NCBI GenBank assembly: GCA_019095985.1
Contig: CM032669.1
Span: 8,904,569-8,968,568 of the forward strand
Direction of reading: 5' to 3'
Origin: Streblospio benedicti
Lineage: Eukaryota; Annelida; Polychaeta; Spionida; Spionidae
DNA length: 64,000 bases
Within the stretch, counting starts at the first letter, position 1, and every line of letters begins with the position of its first letter. The position numbers were made by a program, and so were the translations under genes. Below are positions 23,865 to 34,690 of this stretch, piece after piece. Under the pieces are notes generated by a model. The model searched no databases. It worked only from the letters and a program-made list of their open reading frames with translations, and was not told the DNA's origin.

Positions 23865-24853
23865 GTGCAGATACGGCAGTTGGAGATTGCTGCTTAACCA
23901 CAGATTATCGCTCAGTCTCGAACGACGTATCTGTTGTTAAGTAATCACCTTCAGTGAAGTGCTCCAAGTGTATTATAGATGCAGGTCTGGGTATAAGACG
24001 TGATTTGGTACGTTTGTGAAAGCAGTGAATGGAGGGATAATGTTTTTGGTGTTAATCGTGTTATACTGGAGTTTGTATTGACGTACATGTCTAGCATCGG
24101 CCGTAAGTGACCAAAGTTCTTGTTGAGATAAAAAGTTGAGTTCATCAGCGGGATTACAGTGAAACTGAAACCACCAACAGTAATGAATTAGTTATTACGA
24201 CATCCTGAAGACACTTACGTAAACAGTCGCTATTGGCGTTATGAAATATGCTTCCGTCTCAATCAGTGTCGGTGTCATGTTAAAGGAAGAGCTGTAATCA
24301 TAAAAAGAAAAATCAGATTTTGTTTTAATGTTCTTTCAGTTGTTTTCTGAGAAACATTAGACTTTTGCAACACTGTTGCAGTTGTTAAGAGCACCTACGT
24401 ATTTATAAGTAGTGCAATCAACTCATTCTCAATGATGGCTCTGGAAGGTTTACACCTTTTTTATGAGAAACTGCCATAATAATAATTTGGACCATATCTG
24501 AAGCTCTATTGCTTGTGAGGTCTACTGTCTGATCTTAATAGTATCGCCTGGATATAGTTGGGGATGCATTGCCATGACTGATGAGAAGTGGCTTTATTTT
24601 AACTTTATCTTAATTCCATCTTTGACAAGAAGATTCCCAGGGGATTGGGGTGAGCGAGAGCCCCTATATCAGTGCACCACGTGTGGTCAATGTGTTGACT
24701 TGTGACATCGATCTTTACACTGGAAGATAACGCGGATTATTACGGGTTGGTAAAGACGTCCATAGTGATTGATCGTACATGCAACAGACTACAAACTCTT
24801 TGCAATTCAATGTTATTACCTCATAAAAACTAAAACACCAAACCACAAGCTCC
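23865..24853. other. Upstream region of the GPCR gene
   Basis: Presumed 5' flank and 5' UTR of the receptor beginning at 24854. No TATA box, shared repeat or convincing exon was found. Confidence 0.4.
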
Positions 24854-25039
24854 ATGGCTGCTGCACTCTTCAACACGTCCGTGCTGCTGGCTGCAGACGA
24901 TACCCACGTCCCATACTACCTCGTGCCCCCCTCCGCCGACCTGACGGACATGCCGCCTCCCTCCCTGGACGAGTACACGGCCGTGCACGCGTACCCCGGC
25001 GCCATGAAGCAGGTGCCGGTGTGGGAGGTGGTCGTCAAG
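24854..25039 (+). CDS. Rhodopsin-family peptide GPCR, N-terminal coding block
   Basis: Translation starts at ATG 24854 in a good context (CTCCATGG) and gives 62 residues. The extracellular N-terminus has an N-glycosylation site (FNTS) and a proline/acid-rich stretch, then KQVPVWEVVVK, the lead-in to transmembrane helix 1. The block stops at AAG followed by GTGTGG, where a LINE fragment begins; the receptor frame resumes at 25672 with VAFYLVVIV. Codons are strongly GC-ending. The assignment rests on the downstream block. The receptor would sit in the plasma membrane and bind a peptide, as inferred from family resemblance. Confidence 0.75.
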
Positions 25040-25671
25040 GTGTGGAATAAGTTACCCAATTATATAAAAAATCATGTGATAGCAAAAAGAAATTTAAATC
25101 CCAATGTAAAAAAAAAATATCTTTTAATGAAATGATCAAAGTTGAAAATAGCAGATATACTAAGTAAACAGCTCTTTCATCTGAAAATGTGGTCTCTCTG
25201 GATACATATATTCATAAAATTTGATAGATGATACCTTGCTGTGGCAAGATGAGTAAACAGTAATAGTAATTAATTTTTGGATTATTTTTATCAGATAAAT
25301 ATGCGATTTGGATGCCAATTTGAAAGATATGTTGTTTTTTTAGGTCCACCATGGAAATAAGTTGCTAGATATTTTTTAATATCTTAAACTTTTGGTGTTA
25401 ACCATATTCTTTATCATTAGGCATAATTTCACAATTTATCTTTTCTTCATGTTTTTGTATTTGTAATTTTTTCAGCATCACATGTATTTCAATATTGTAG
25501 TCCATACTCAGTATTTCCAAAGATTCAGTAGTATTTATATATTTTGTCACCTCTGTATATTGAAACTATAACATTGCTGTTATTTTTAATGTAAGTAAAG
25601 CAGATATTTTTGTATTATTATTGTTTGCCATAATGATATTGAATAAAATCAATCTCAATCTCAATCTCAAG
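25040..25671 (+). mobile_element. 5'-truncated LINE 3' end splitting the GPCR coding region
   Basis: The first codons read VWNKLPNYIKN, then KKKYLLMK and a stop, the C-terminus typical of CR1/L2/Rex-type ORF2 proteins. An AT-rich 3' UTR follows, ending GAATAAAATCAATCTCAATC with a short repeated tail. A 7-bp direct repeat TCAAGGT brackets it (25035-25041 and 25667-25673). The insert starts with GT and ends with AG; removing 25040-25671 joins GTCGTCAAG to GTCGCC in frame. It may thus be spliced as an intron, or it may have disrupted the gene. This family differs from the dispersed LINE at 62021. Confidence 0.8.
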
Positions 25672-25902
25672 GTCGCCTTCTACCTGGTGGTGATCGTCGG
25701 GCGCTGCTCGGCAACGGCCTCGTGGTGGCCACAGTGCTGATGAACCTACGCATGCGCACGACTACCAACTTCTACATCGTCAACCTGGCGGTGTCCGACA
25801 TGCTGGTGACGCTGACGTGCACGTGGGTGCACCTGGTGGACGACCTCAGCGAGGGCTGGGTGCTCGGCGCCTTCTTCTGCAAGATCAACACCTTCATGCA
25901 CG
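25672..25902 (+). CDS. Rhodopsin-family peptide GPCR, TM1-TM3 block
   Basis: The block encodes TM1 (VAFYLVVIV, then LLGNGLVVATVLMN with the class A Gly-Asn pair), intracellular loop 1 (LRMRTTTNFYIV), TM2 (NLAVSDMLVTLTCTWVHLV with the conserved Leu and Asp), the extracellular loop tryptophan (GWVLG) and the TM3 cysteine (FFCKINTFMHG). This best fits the orexin/allatotropin/NPFF-like peptide receptor group; the ligand cannot be told. One base is missing near 25699 relative to the expected V-G-A-L-L-G-N-G, shifting the frame, so this is either a sequence error or an inactive copy. The exon probably ends at CACG before GTTGGT in phase 1. TM3-TM7 exons were not found in the window. Confidence 0.8.
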
Positions 25903-25930
25903 GTTGGTTCTTTTCTAGTCAATACTCATC

Positions 25931-26060
25931 ATAGGCAGATCCAGGGGGCCCCATTTTCCCAGCAAAATACTTCATTTTTGTAGGGTTTTTGGCATGTCCG
26001 CCATGGATCCCCAACGAAACCCATGAAATCCCCCCTTCCAAAAACCTGGATCTGCCATTG
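25931..26060. mobile_element. Miniature element with CATAGGCAGATCC ends
   Basis: Left end CATAGGCAGATCCAGG and right end CCTGGATCTGCCATTG are inverted repeats. The interior includes AAATACTTCATTTTTGTAGG, related to copies at 42224 and 62762. It sits about 30 bp past the GPCR donor, inside the presumed intron. Confidence 0.75.
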
Positions 26061-26279
26061 TTCATAGTTTTTAGTCTTCTTGCTCTGTTTTCTATTCCCA
26101 CCACTGTATTGGCATAGCTGAAGACAGTTTTACAACCCTAATCTCCCATTTGACTATATCAAATGGCCCTGAACTAATGATCCCAGGGTTGTGAGACCAG
26201 AATGATACCATCATCCCAAGTAGCGGGCTGTTAAAAGGTCACACGGCGGAACCAATGTCTCTGTAATCCCCACCCGGCC

Positions 26280-26345
26280 TACATGCTTGATCTGTTATAA
26301 TCTCAACCCAGAGGTCGTGGGTTCGAATCCCACCTACGGACAGAA
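26280..26345 (+). repeat. tRNA-like 3' fragment (T-arm), probably SINE-derived
   Basis: GGTCGTGGGTTCGAATCCCAC forms a perfect T-arm with box B. No complete cloverleaf or box A could be found upstream, so a functional tRNA is unlikely. The following DNA (TTTGCCATAGCA, AATCCACAAGCAAACTTGGG) resembles part of the tandem array units (TTGCCATAGCAG, TTCACAAGCAAACTGGG). Confidence 0.5.
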
Positions 26346-26419
26346 ATTTTGGGAGGTCTAGTTTGCCATAGCAAAAAAAGGGAGAAGAAACATTTAATCC
26401 ACAAGCAAACTTGGGAAAA

Positions 26420-28589
26420 ACACATTCAATACTGACAGTTTTTGTGACTCACGTAATAAAAATTGTATTCACTAGGCTGAGAATCAAAATAATTCACGTC
26501 TGGGTTTGAATAGAGTTGGAATTTAGATCCAGTTCTCTGTTTTTGAATTTAAACCTAGCCAACACGCTATAAATCGCGTGTCGCAATACGTGTTACAAAC
26601 ATCATGTTGCTCTCACCCTCCGAGATTACATGATTCATGCGCATTGTAGAAACCATCATTTTACACGGTTTTCAAACGCATTGATACCAATACATTTCAC
26701 TTACTAAACACCTGTGTGTGCGTGCGTGCGTGTGTGTGTGCGTGCGTAAGTGCGTGTTTATACTAGTAATATGCCTTTGTTAAATACCACCACAATTCGC
26801 AAGATTGCAAAATGGAGTGCCTTGTAATAATACACAGGGTTTATTATCAACTACATATGTTGACATAAATAACACATTAACTGGACAACTAAAAGCTGAA
26901 GTCCCCGCAAATTATCCCATCCGTACGCTACACATATCACTGTGAGTGCATTCTGGGAAGTTTTTGTTTTCAGCGATGCTTACAACTTTATGTAGTAAGT
27001 GACTGCGTCCACAGTTGATGGTTGCAGGCTGCTTGCATTTGCTGTATAATCGAATTTACAGCTGATGATAAGAGACCGAGAGGCATTAAAAGCCTTTGTA
27101 GTCGTCACAAATTACACTTCTCATATTCCTATTACCATGCAAAAACTGGTCATCTTCAATGAGGACATGAAGAGATTGCAGTCTGAGGGTGGGGATGCGT
27201 TAACACTACGCCAGTATTACAATGTATGTTGTTTGAAATAGATGAAACCAGAAACGTATTTGAATATGACAAAATTTCTAAAATAGCTCACACATACATT
27301 ATACCAACCCTTTCCCGGTTACCCTTATCATTTTCAGTGTAGGCCGTTTTCTCGCCAAATTTGAGTATTTACGATGTCAGATTATTAGTATAATATTGCA
27401 ACCAAATGATTCATTCCTTTTTTAAAACTGAATGTATATTTACAGTTTCTTTCCTAAAAAGGATAAGTGTGAGGACCTTTTCATTAAGTTGCAGTTGTAA
27501 GAGAAAAGGTGGCCGATTTTAGTTTCAGCCACTAGGTCATGACCTTTTGACCTCTGGAGATGTCTACAATGACGTGATGACATAAATAATGCAATAAACA
27601 GATTCTACACGGCTATACCTTTCCAATGGTACCCTAATTGCATACAAAAGCTAATTTTAAACATACAGAAATTAGCTGTATATTTCCCCTACCCCTAATT
27701 TTGACGTATCGCGAACTCTCCATGAGGCGGCAAACTTTCATGAAAATAACCCCCATGGGACAATATTTGACAATGGGAACAACTTGATTACTTTTACATA
27801 TCACCTAAGGATAAAAAAAATCACGTAAGAAAAAACGTTCCATATGGCCCTTGTGACCCATATCGGCCAACTAGGCTATATGTCCTTACATTTTTTTCCT
27901 TATGTCCTTACATTTTTTTCCTTGTGTCCTTACAATTTTTTCCTTGTGTCCTTACAATTTTTTGTTCCTTCATCACCACTCGATCTTGATCTTACGACAG
28001 CTGACAGAAGCACTCGAGAAGAATTCTCGGCGACACCAGACGCCCGCTATTGCTTTAGTCTCGTATCATTGTCACCAGAGATTTTTGCTCGTATATTACA
28101 TATGTTTTTTACTATATTACAGTTAATCTTGTTTTTATTGCCATCGCAGCTACAAAATATGAGAACTGTATGAAGGCACACAATACTACAGTTGTAAACT
28201 CACGATATAGTGCGTGTTGCACATGTGTTTTATCAGCGATGTCAGAGGAAAGGTGGAAGCATTAACTAAACAAACAAACTCAACAGCCAGGAGTATTGCC
28301 CATAGACAATTACCTTGAAGTAATGAAGTTATTAGATAATTCTCTATTGCACTTGAGATTATAAGTCAGCTAAATTGGGGCTGCTGTATGGATTTGGGGC
28401 TTCCTTCCTGACACCTTGGTGAGTTCTGACAGAACACGAACTCATTTTAGCGCAGTTTTATGGGTTCTTTGCTGTTACAATAAATGACTCGTATGAGGAT
28501 ACCTTGACACACCGAGCAGCAGATGAAGGTGGCTCCTAGGTGGGAGGATTATTGTTCTGTCATACGTATATGGGGGACTGTAGTTAGAG
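26420..28589. other. Gene-free region, probable GPCR intron or intergenic
   Basis: No further receptor exon was recognised. It contains a GTGCGTGCGTGTG microsatellite (26709-26755) and a four-copy 22-bp repeat at 27881. A frame at 27844-28173 is built largely on that repeat and is not convincing. Confidence 0.45.
27881..27970. repeat. 22-bp tandem repeat, four copies
   Basis: TGTCCTTACA followed by a T-run and CCTTATG or CCTTGTG starts at 27881, 27903, 27925 and 27947, an exact 22-bp spacing. Confidence 0.9.
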
Positions 28590-29320
28590 ACCCACCCGTA
28601 AATACGGTGTCACACAAAGTGATGATGGCCTTATAATTCGATATGCATACGTGTTGACACTCACGGTGTTGGTGAGTTTTGCAATGTTGTGCATTACTGA
28701 TTTTGTGGATCACTTTTTCAAGCATTTATATTCGTGTTAGAATGGTATAAATATGACAATTGAAGAAGAGCATGGATCCTTCTAATTCAATGCTTTCAAG
28801 CAACAATACTGTTTTAACAGACGAATTAGAGTATGCAAAGTGTGTGGACCAACATAATACAGGTTGATAAATATTGCAGTAGCAACTACAATGAATCAAA
28901 TTGTTATTACATATTATATTTTGACGCATTAAAACAATAATGCGTTCTATAAATATACATTGATCATTACAAGAGTTGTAGTGTGATCCGGTGATACATT
29001 GCTATATACTATATAATATCCGAAATCATGTCTTTTTTTAATCATAACTATTTTCGTACATTAGTGTATTTGCAAATAACCAATACAGTAAACAGTAGTA
29101 TCAATAATTTAAGCAAGATGTATGGAAACAATCTCACAATTGCAAGTTTGTAGAAAGTATTTCGAAATAATCACACGTATTGAAAATCATGCACAACGTA
29201 ACCAACAAATAATTACACACATGCGCGCATAAATGCCATAGGACAGCATGTCTACATCATTAAAATTGTGTATATCTAGATCTAGACTTCTCAATTTTAA
29301 TCATTTAGATAAATGCTGGA
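28590..29320 (+). mobile_element. LINE-related 3' element, variant B
   Basis: Shares GTGTCACACAAAGTGATGAT, TTATATTCGTGTTAGAATGG, the ACGCATT..AATGCG hairpin, AATCTCACAATTGCAAGTTT and TATATCTAGATCTAGACT with the copies at 17832 and 22035, in the same order and orientation. No open frame is present. Confidence 0.75.
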
Positions 29321-30889
29321 TTCTCCATTTGGCAGTTAACATGGCATAGCTCTGCTCAGTATATAACGACAAAAAATATCATCATTTTCACAATTCCTAC
29401 CAAAATGCTAATTAGAACACGGTGATATATATGCTCCCAGCAACGTTATACAATATTCAACATTCAGACATTTGTCTAACACCGTATGACAGTTGAAGCA
29501 CAGTGATTATGTAGTTTGGATGAAGTGAATATAAATGTTTGAAAATTGATCCACAAAGTCAACAATGCACAATGGCTAATCAAAAACTATAACTGATGTA
29601 TGTGTGCGAATTTGAAGGGAACAAAGAAAAAATGAGCCATAGTGCGAACATACCCGAACATCACAGGGTGAGAGGGACTTATAATATACTAACATTATGA
29701 CAGGCATTTATTGCTACTTCAAGTTATCCATAAATTCCAGTCACTGGTGTGCATGATAAACGGGTCTAGCAACTTTACAAATTGCTCCTAATTTTGATGT
29801 GTTCTCCCTAATGCTCGAGATGTAAGTGGGGCAAAAGAAAAATAGGTCTAGATTTAATTCTATGCTGCAAGGGTTGACAAGAAAGGCATGACTTTGATCA
29901 ATTGCACTTCAAACCCGCTAATATGTATGTAAAACAGGCATTGTGTTCAATCCAGTCACGTGACAAAGATGGATGCTCGATCCACGATCGATCACGTATC
30001 CATATTTATTGTAAAATTGAATAATCTACCGCCCGTTTGCCATGAGTTAGTATGGATTTGCGCCGAGGAGGATTTCACTGTCGTTTGGCAACAGGCAACT
30101 CTACGATTTGTACGCACCTGAGTTCTTGTGCCGACATTTCGTGAACACGCGATGGCGAAATCTTTTGATTTTCGAATGTCGCCTGCAGTAGCAGATCCTG
30201 GAGATTTGCTTGGAAAAAAAAAATAGCCATAAGACATTTGTATTGTTAATGATAGCCGAGTTAGTGTGTGCTGACACTGTTGATGTATCGCCTGTACCCA
30301 CGAGCTAGATAGTGTCTACTTAGAATAGAAGCGGTAAATAAATAAGAGTCGTGGGAACTGATGATGACGAATGGTCAATTTAATGATGTAAGATGACGCG
30401 TGTAGACTGTGTACCGCCAAGAAAACACCCTCATTTGGAAACACGGCCTATACATGGGCACATGAATTTTACACAAAATCAAAATATCTGGGCAAAAGAG
30501 TCGCCAATGACTTTGGCCAAGACAAAAACTAAATTTATATATACCCTTCTAACATTTTTGTGGGGGAGGTTTTGACCAAGACAAAAAAAAATCAATACTA
30601 TTATCAGTGGGGATGTATGTGGCTAGTTTTAACCTAGTCCTGATAGTCTTGATCATAATGGGACATTGCCTCCCTTCCCTTCTTGCCAAGACAACAATAC
30701 TGACAATATAAAACATGTGGCAAAAAATAGCATATTTCTGGTGAGCTTGTATTTGACCCACCCCATCCCCTATCCACCGTCCGAGACTTACTCCCAACCT
30801 AGTCGTGACATGGAGAAGTCGTGGGTATCGAAGACAAGGTCACGAGAGATATGCAATTCCTTGACATAGAAAGTTTTCCCATTCTAGCC
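29321..30889. other. Gene-free spacer
   Basis: No shared repeat or exon recognised. Short frames at 29992-30301 (minus) and 30393-30869 overlap on both strands and lack domains. Confidence 0.4.
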
Positions 30890-31390
30890 GTGGTCAAGAC
30901 TAAACCAGACAAAATCCAGACAAGATTAAGATATGGTAAAGACTTGGTCTCAATAAGGTTAAGATATGGTTCAGACATGGTCAAGACGTGATCCTGACCA
31001 TGGCGACAAGATCATAACCTGGTTTTGACGCTAGTTACAATTGTGGAATGGGTATCCATACCAAGTTGTGACCTAGACTGACATGGTCCAGACATGGTCC
31101 AGTCATGGTTCAACTAGGTTACGACATGGATAAAGATCTTTTAAGTCTTCTTCCAATCACGGCGACATTTCTTTAGTTCTACACGCAGCAAGTGGAACTA
31201 AAAAGTCGCGGTGGAAGGTGGAAGTGCATGGAGACTTTTCACAAGATCACAACAGGACTATAACCCGACCATGAAGACTAGATAAGGACTAGATCTCGAC
31301 ATGGTCCCATGTAGGTCTCAATCCAGTCCAGACCTCAAAAACCAGTTTTTATCTAGGTAACGACAGTGCAATGGAGGGGCAACATCCACG
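30890..31390. repeat. Degenerate short-period repeat built on ACATGGTCCAG words
   Basis: The stretch is made of variants of GACATGGTCCA, GGTTCAGACATGGTCAAGAC and TAAGATATGG at roughly 10-12 bp spacing, clearest at 31079-31135. It looks like an old decayed minisatellite; weaker similar words begin upstream near 30540. Confidence 0.55.
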
Positions 31391-31997
31391 GCTTTTCAAA
31401 AGTTTTGACGTGATCAATACAAGGTCCAGTTGGTGGAAAAGGGGCGGTGGGTACGACTCACTACACGGATAGTGCACGTGGTCTTGTTTTAGTGCGCAGT
31501 TTCTATTGTTGGTTGTGAACTGGAGCGGGGGCGGCAGCAGGCTTAAGTACAGGACACACGAACAGGGTGTAAAGCTGTGTTTATAAGCTATATAATTTCA
31601 AGAAATCATACCTTTTAAGTGTGATCAGTTAGTAATTCGGCCGCTTTTCCAATTACCTTCAGATGGAGTGATTCTAATATCAGATTGTTGGCTTCATAGC
31701 AGTCTCACAACCGCTGTTTAGTCCTTTGTCTTCTCTGATGTAGGTCGTCGTGTTATAGCAAAATGAGACTTGGGTTTCTTATTTAATTAGTTTAATAGCT
31801 CGGTAGTTATAATGATGATGTCACCATATAATTATGTGAAAATACATAGATATTGTTTTTGTTTTGTTTTTACATTTTATATGCATGTACTCGAACTTGT
31901 GCAAATGCTATGCTTTTGTATACCTCACTTTACCATAATAGTCAATCGATATAAAACAAATTCATACTAAATTTTTATACAGACGTTTCAGCATCAG

Positions 31998-32800
31998 CGT
32001 TAGACTGCCACTACATATAAAAAAACTAAATCCAATAAATCTTTCAAAACATCACTAAAAACCCATCTCTTCAAAATAGCTTTTGGATGTTAGCACTGAT
32101 TATGTATCTATTTAACCATTTCTATATCATCCACGCTTTACCTGCTTAACAATTTCGAATACTGTTAGTTTTATTTTGTAAAAATTGTGCTAATCTGGTC
32201 TTAAAAATCTGTATGAATTGTGGGAAAACTCAACGTAGTTGGAAGCGTGTACATATATCCTTATTTCAAAAATAACATCACAAATCTTCTTTGTTCCCTA
32301 ATGGCCCGTCATGCAATATTGTCTGTCCTAGGCTCCTGGAAAAGGCCCCTGGATAAATATGTTTAAACGCATTAAAAATGCGCTCTATAAACTTTTAATA
32401 CAATTACCAGACGGTAAGTCCAGTAACCCACATAAAGTATAAGTACAGTGCTCCGGTGATCCATAACTATATACTATATAATATTCAAAATCATGTCCTT
32501 TTTTAATCATAAGTATTTTCGTACATTAGTGTATTTGTAAATAACCAATAAAGTAAACAGCAGTATCAATAGTTTAAACAAGATGTATGGAAACAATCTC
32601 ACAATTGCAAGTTTGTAGAAAGTATTTCGAAATAATCACACGTATTGAAAATCATACACAACGTCACCAAATAGTTACACACATGCGCGCATACATGCCA
32701 TAGGGCAGCGTGCCTAAATCTTTAAAATTGTGTATATCTAGATCTAGACTGATCATTTTTAATCCTATTTTCTATAGATAAATACTGGATTCTCCTCTTG
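31998..32800 (+). mobile_element. LINE 3' end, variant A
   Basis: Begins with the last codons of an ORF2-like frame (AGACTGCCACTACATATAAA, then CATCTCTTCAAAATAGCTTT), here disrupted by small changes. The 3' UTR follows: ACGCATT..AATGCG hairpin, TTTCGTACATTAGTGTATTT, AATCTCACAATTGCAAGTTT, TATCTAGATCTAGACTGATC and CTATTTTCTATAGATAAATA, ending near TTGTCGACCACTTATTG. Confidence 0.75.
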
Positions 32801-34344
32801 TCGACCACTTATTGTAATGCTAATATAGTGGCTGTCTACTCGTATGGTCGCACAGTTCAGTCTGTACACAACGTTGTACCGTACCGGTTTCTTAATGTTG
32901 TTGTTTAAGGTTGGACAAGACTATGCCTCTTGGTGAGCTGATAAATGACTGGAACACTCTTCTAAATTTCTGGGGGCATCACCAAAACTTGTCGGGGGAA
33001 ATCAATGTACAGTTGATACCCGGCTGAGGTACATTGGCGTGATGAGAAATGTGTGATCCATATGAACTGATTTGAAAGAAAAATAAATGTACTGCATTAC
33101 AAGTATATGGAAAGCAGTGATTGTCTCAGCATGTCTAACTCATCCCCGGCCGCCAACATGGCAGACAAATGTGTTAATGATAGCACATGTGCCAAATACG
33201 CTTCTGTCTTCAAAAACACGTCCATACCCACTAATTGCCGTATATTCCCGCAGTCAATGTTGCTATTGAAATGTTTTGTTTGGTTGTTTGTTTTTGTTTG
33301 TTTGTTTGTTTAATTAAGACTGCATATCATTCAGCGTGCACATTTTGCCGAATCGCTCATACATTTCTTTCAATAATGTATTCGTTTTCACAGCGTTTTT
33401 TATTTTCTTTGTGGCTTTGTAGTTATGTTTTCTGGTGGTTTGAGGCGTGAATTAATTAAGCGTAAGTCACATAGCTCGGCAAGTATTCAGCCACACAATA
33501 ACAACATAATGGATGTAATTAGCTTTTATCCTAGTCTAGTGTGGCCGTACTAGTGTGGTCATACTTTTGGCAGTGTGTTTTCCTTAACAAGTTCCTATAA
33601 AGAAAATTGACGGTCCCCTAAAGCATCATATATGCAAAGTTTGCATTCTTTTTCATCGCTTTATTTCTCTCTTGCATGTCACGGTGTAATGGTTTTAGCG
33701 TCTATTGCTATGTGTGGACTGGAATTCAATAATAGCAATTGAGCCACAGTCTCATGAGAGGTATCATTAGCCTATGATGAGTTTCTTCTTTATATTATGA
33801 TTTAAATGGGGGTGTGGTACGTATACATTCATCCCTAAGTTCTACCAGGATGTAATTATTGCGTTTATCAGTTCAGAAATCAAAAGTGAGGAGTCCTTTA
33901 GAAAAAATTCTAACTCAGCTTTTTTTCTGTAATAAAAAAGCCTTTTAGTTTAGTTAAAAGGGTGGGATATATAGAAATACTTTTTCATAAATTAGACGAG
34001 GGAAATTTTACCTGCTTAACAGTATCGAAGACTCTTGGTTCTATTTTGTAACAATGGATCTAACCTGGTCTTAAAAATCTGTATAAATTGGGGGGAACTC
34101 AACATCTTTTATTTGGAAGTGTGTACATATCCTTGTTTGAAACATAACATCATACATCTTCTTTGTGCCTTAATAGCCAGTCATGCTATATCGTCTATCC
34201 TAGGCCCCTGGTAAAGGCGATACCGTACTTAAAGGTATGATATAACATAAGATGTGATTTTTGTCTTCAGTGAGTAACCTTTCTAGGACAAAGCTGGTAT
34301 CATGTTCATCATGTGTGTTATACTGTACACGGGAAGTGGCCTCT
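32801..34344. other. Gene-free spacer
   Basis: No exon recognised. Around 34000-34240 there is sequence similar to 32140-32370 (TACCTGCTTAACA, CTGGTCTTAAAAATCTGTAT, ATCATACATCTTCTTTG), so part of the segment is a further diverged copy of the DNA surrounding the LINE 3' end at 31998. Confidence 0.5.
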
Positions 34345-34690
34345 ATTTGGCATCACGTTGGAATGGGGTGTGGTGCACACTTCATTTGTTCATTCGGGTA
34401 CGAAGGCCATATGTGCTTCCGTGGCCGAGTGGATAGGGAGTTGGACTCGTGACCAGAAGGTCGCGGGTTCGATTCCCGGTCGGGTCTGGTGGTGGGTGTT
34501 GAGCGAACTTACCTCTAACAGGTTGCACACTGCTCCGGGGTACCTACACGTTAAATAGGTACAGGTCTAGGGAGTGAACGCTAATGTGAGTGATAAGCAC
34601 GTCTGCGCCGCTACGGTAGCAATGTGCTGTATGCTCCCCAGGGAGTAGAGAAGGATTTAGTGTGACAACGATGCGTGCTGTGTGGCTTGC
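34345..34690 (+). mobile_element. tRNA-derived SINE with shared 5' flank
   Basis: The tRNA-like head starts at 34421: GTGGCCGAGTGGATAGGGAG, GGACTCGTGACCAGAAGG, then GCGGGTTCGATTCCCGG with intact box A and box B. The body (GGTGTTGAGCGAACTTACC, CTCCGGGGTACCTACACGTT, CGCCGCTACGGTAGCAATGT) follows. About 75 bp upstream (GGAATGGGGTGTGGTGCACA ... GCCATATGTGCTTCC) is also shared with the copy at 36547-36955 but not with other copies, suggesting a source-specific extension or a segmental copy. Confidence 0.8.

Noticed and set aside
34421-34490. Functional tRNA gene
   Set aside because: Boxes A and B are present, but the acceptor stem does not close and the same head plus body recurs at several loci with a SINE tail. 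It is a SINE.
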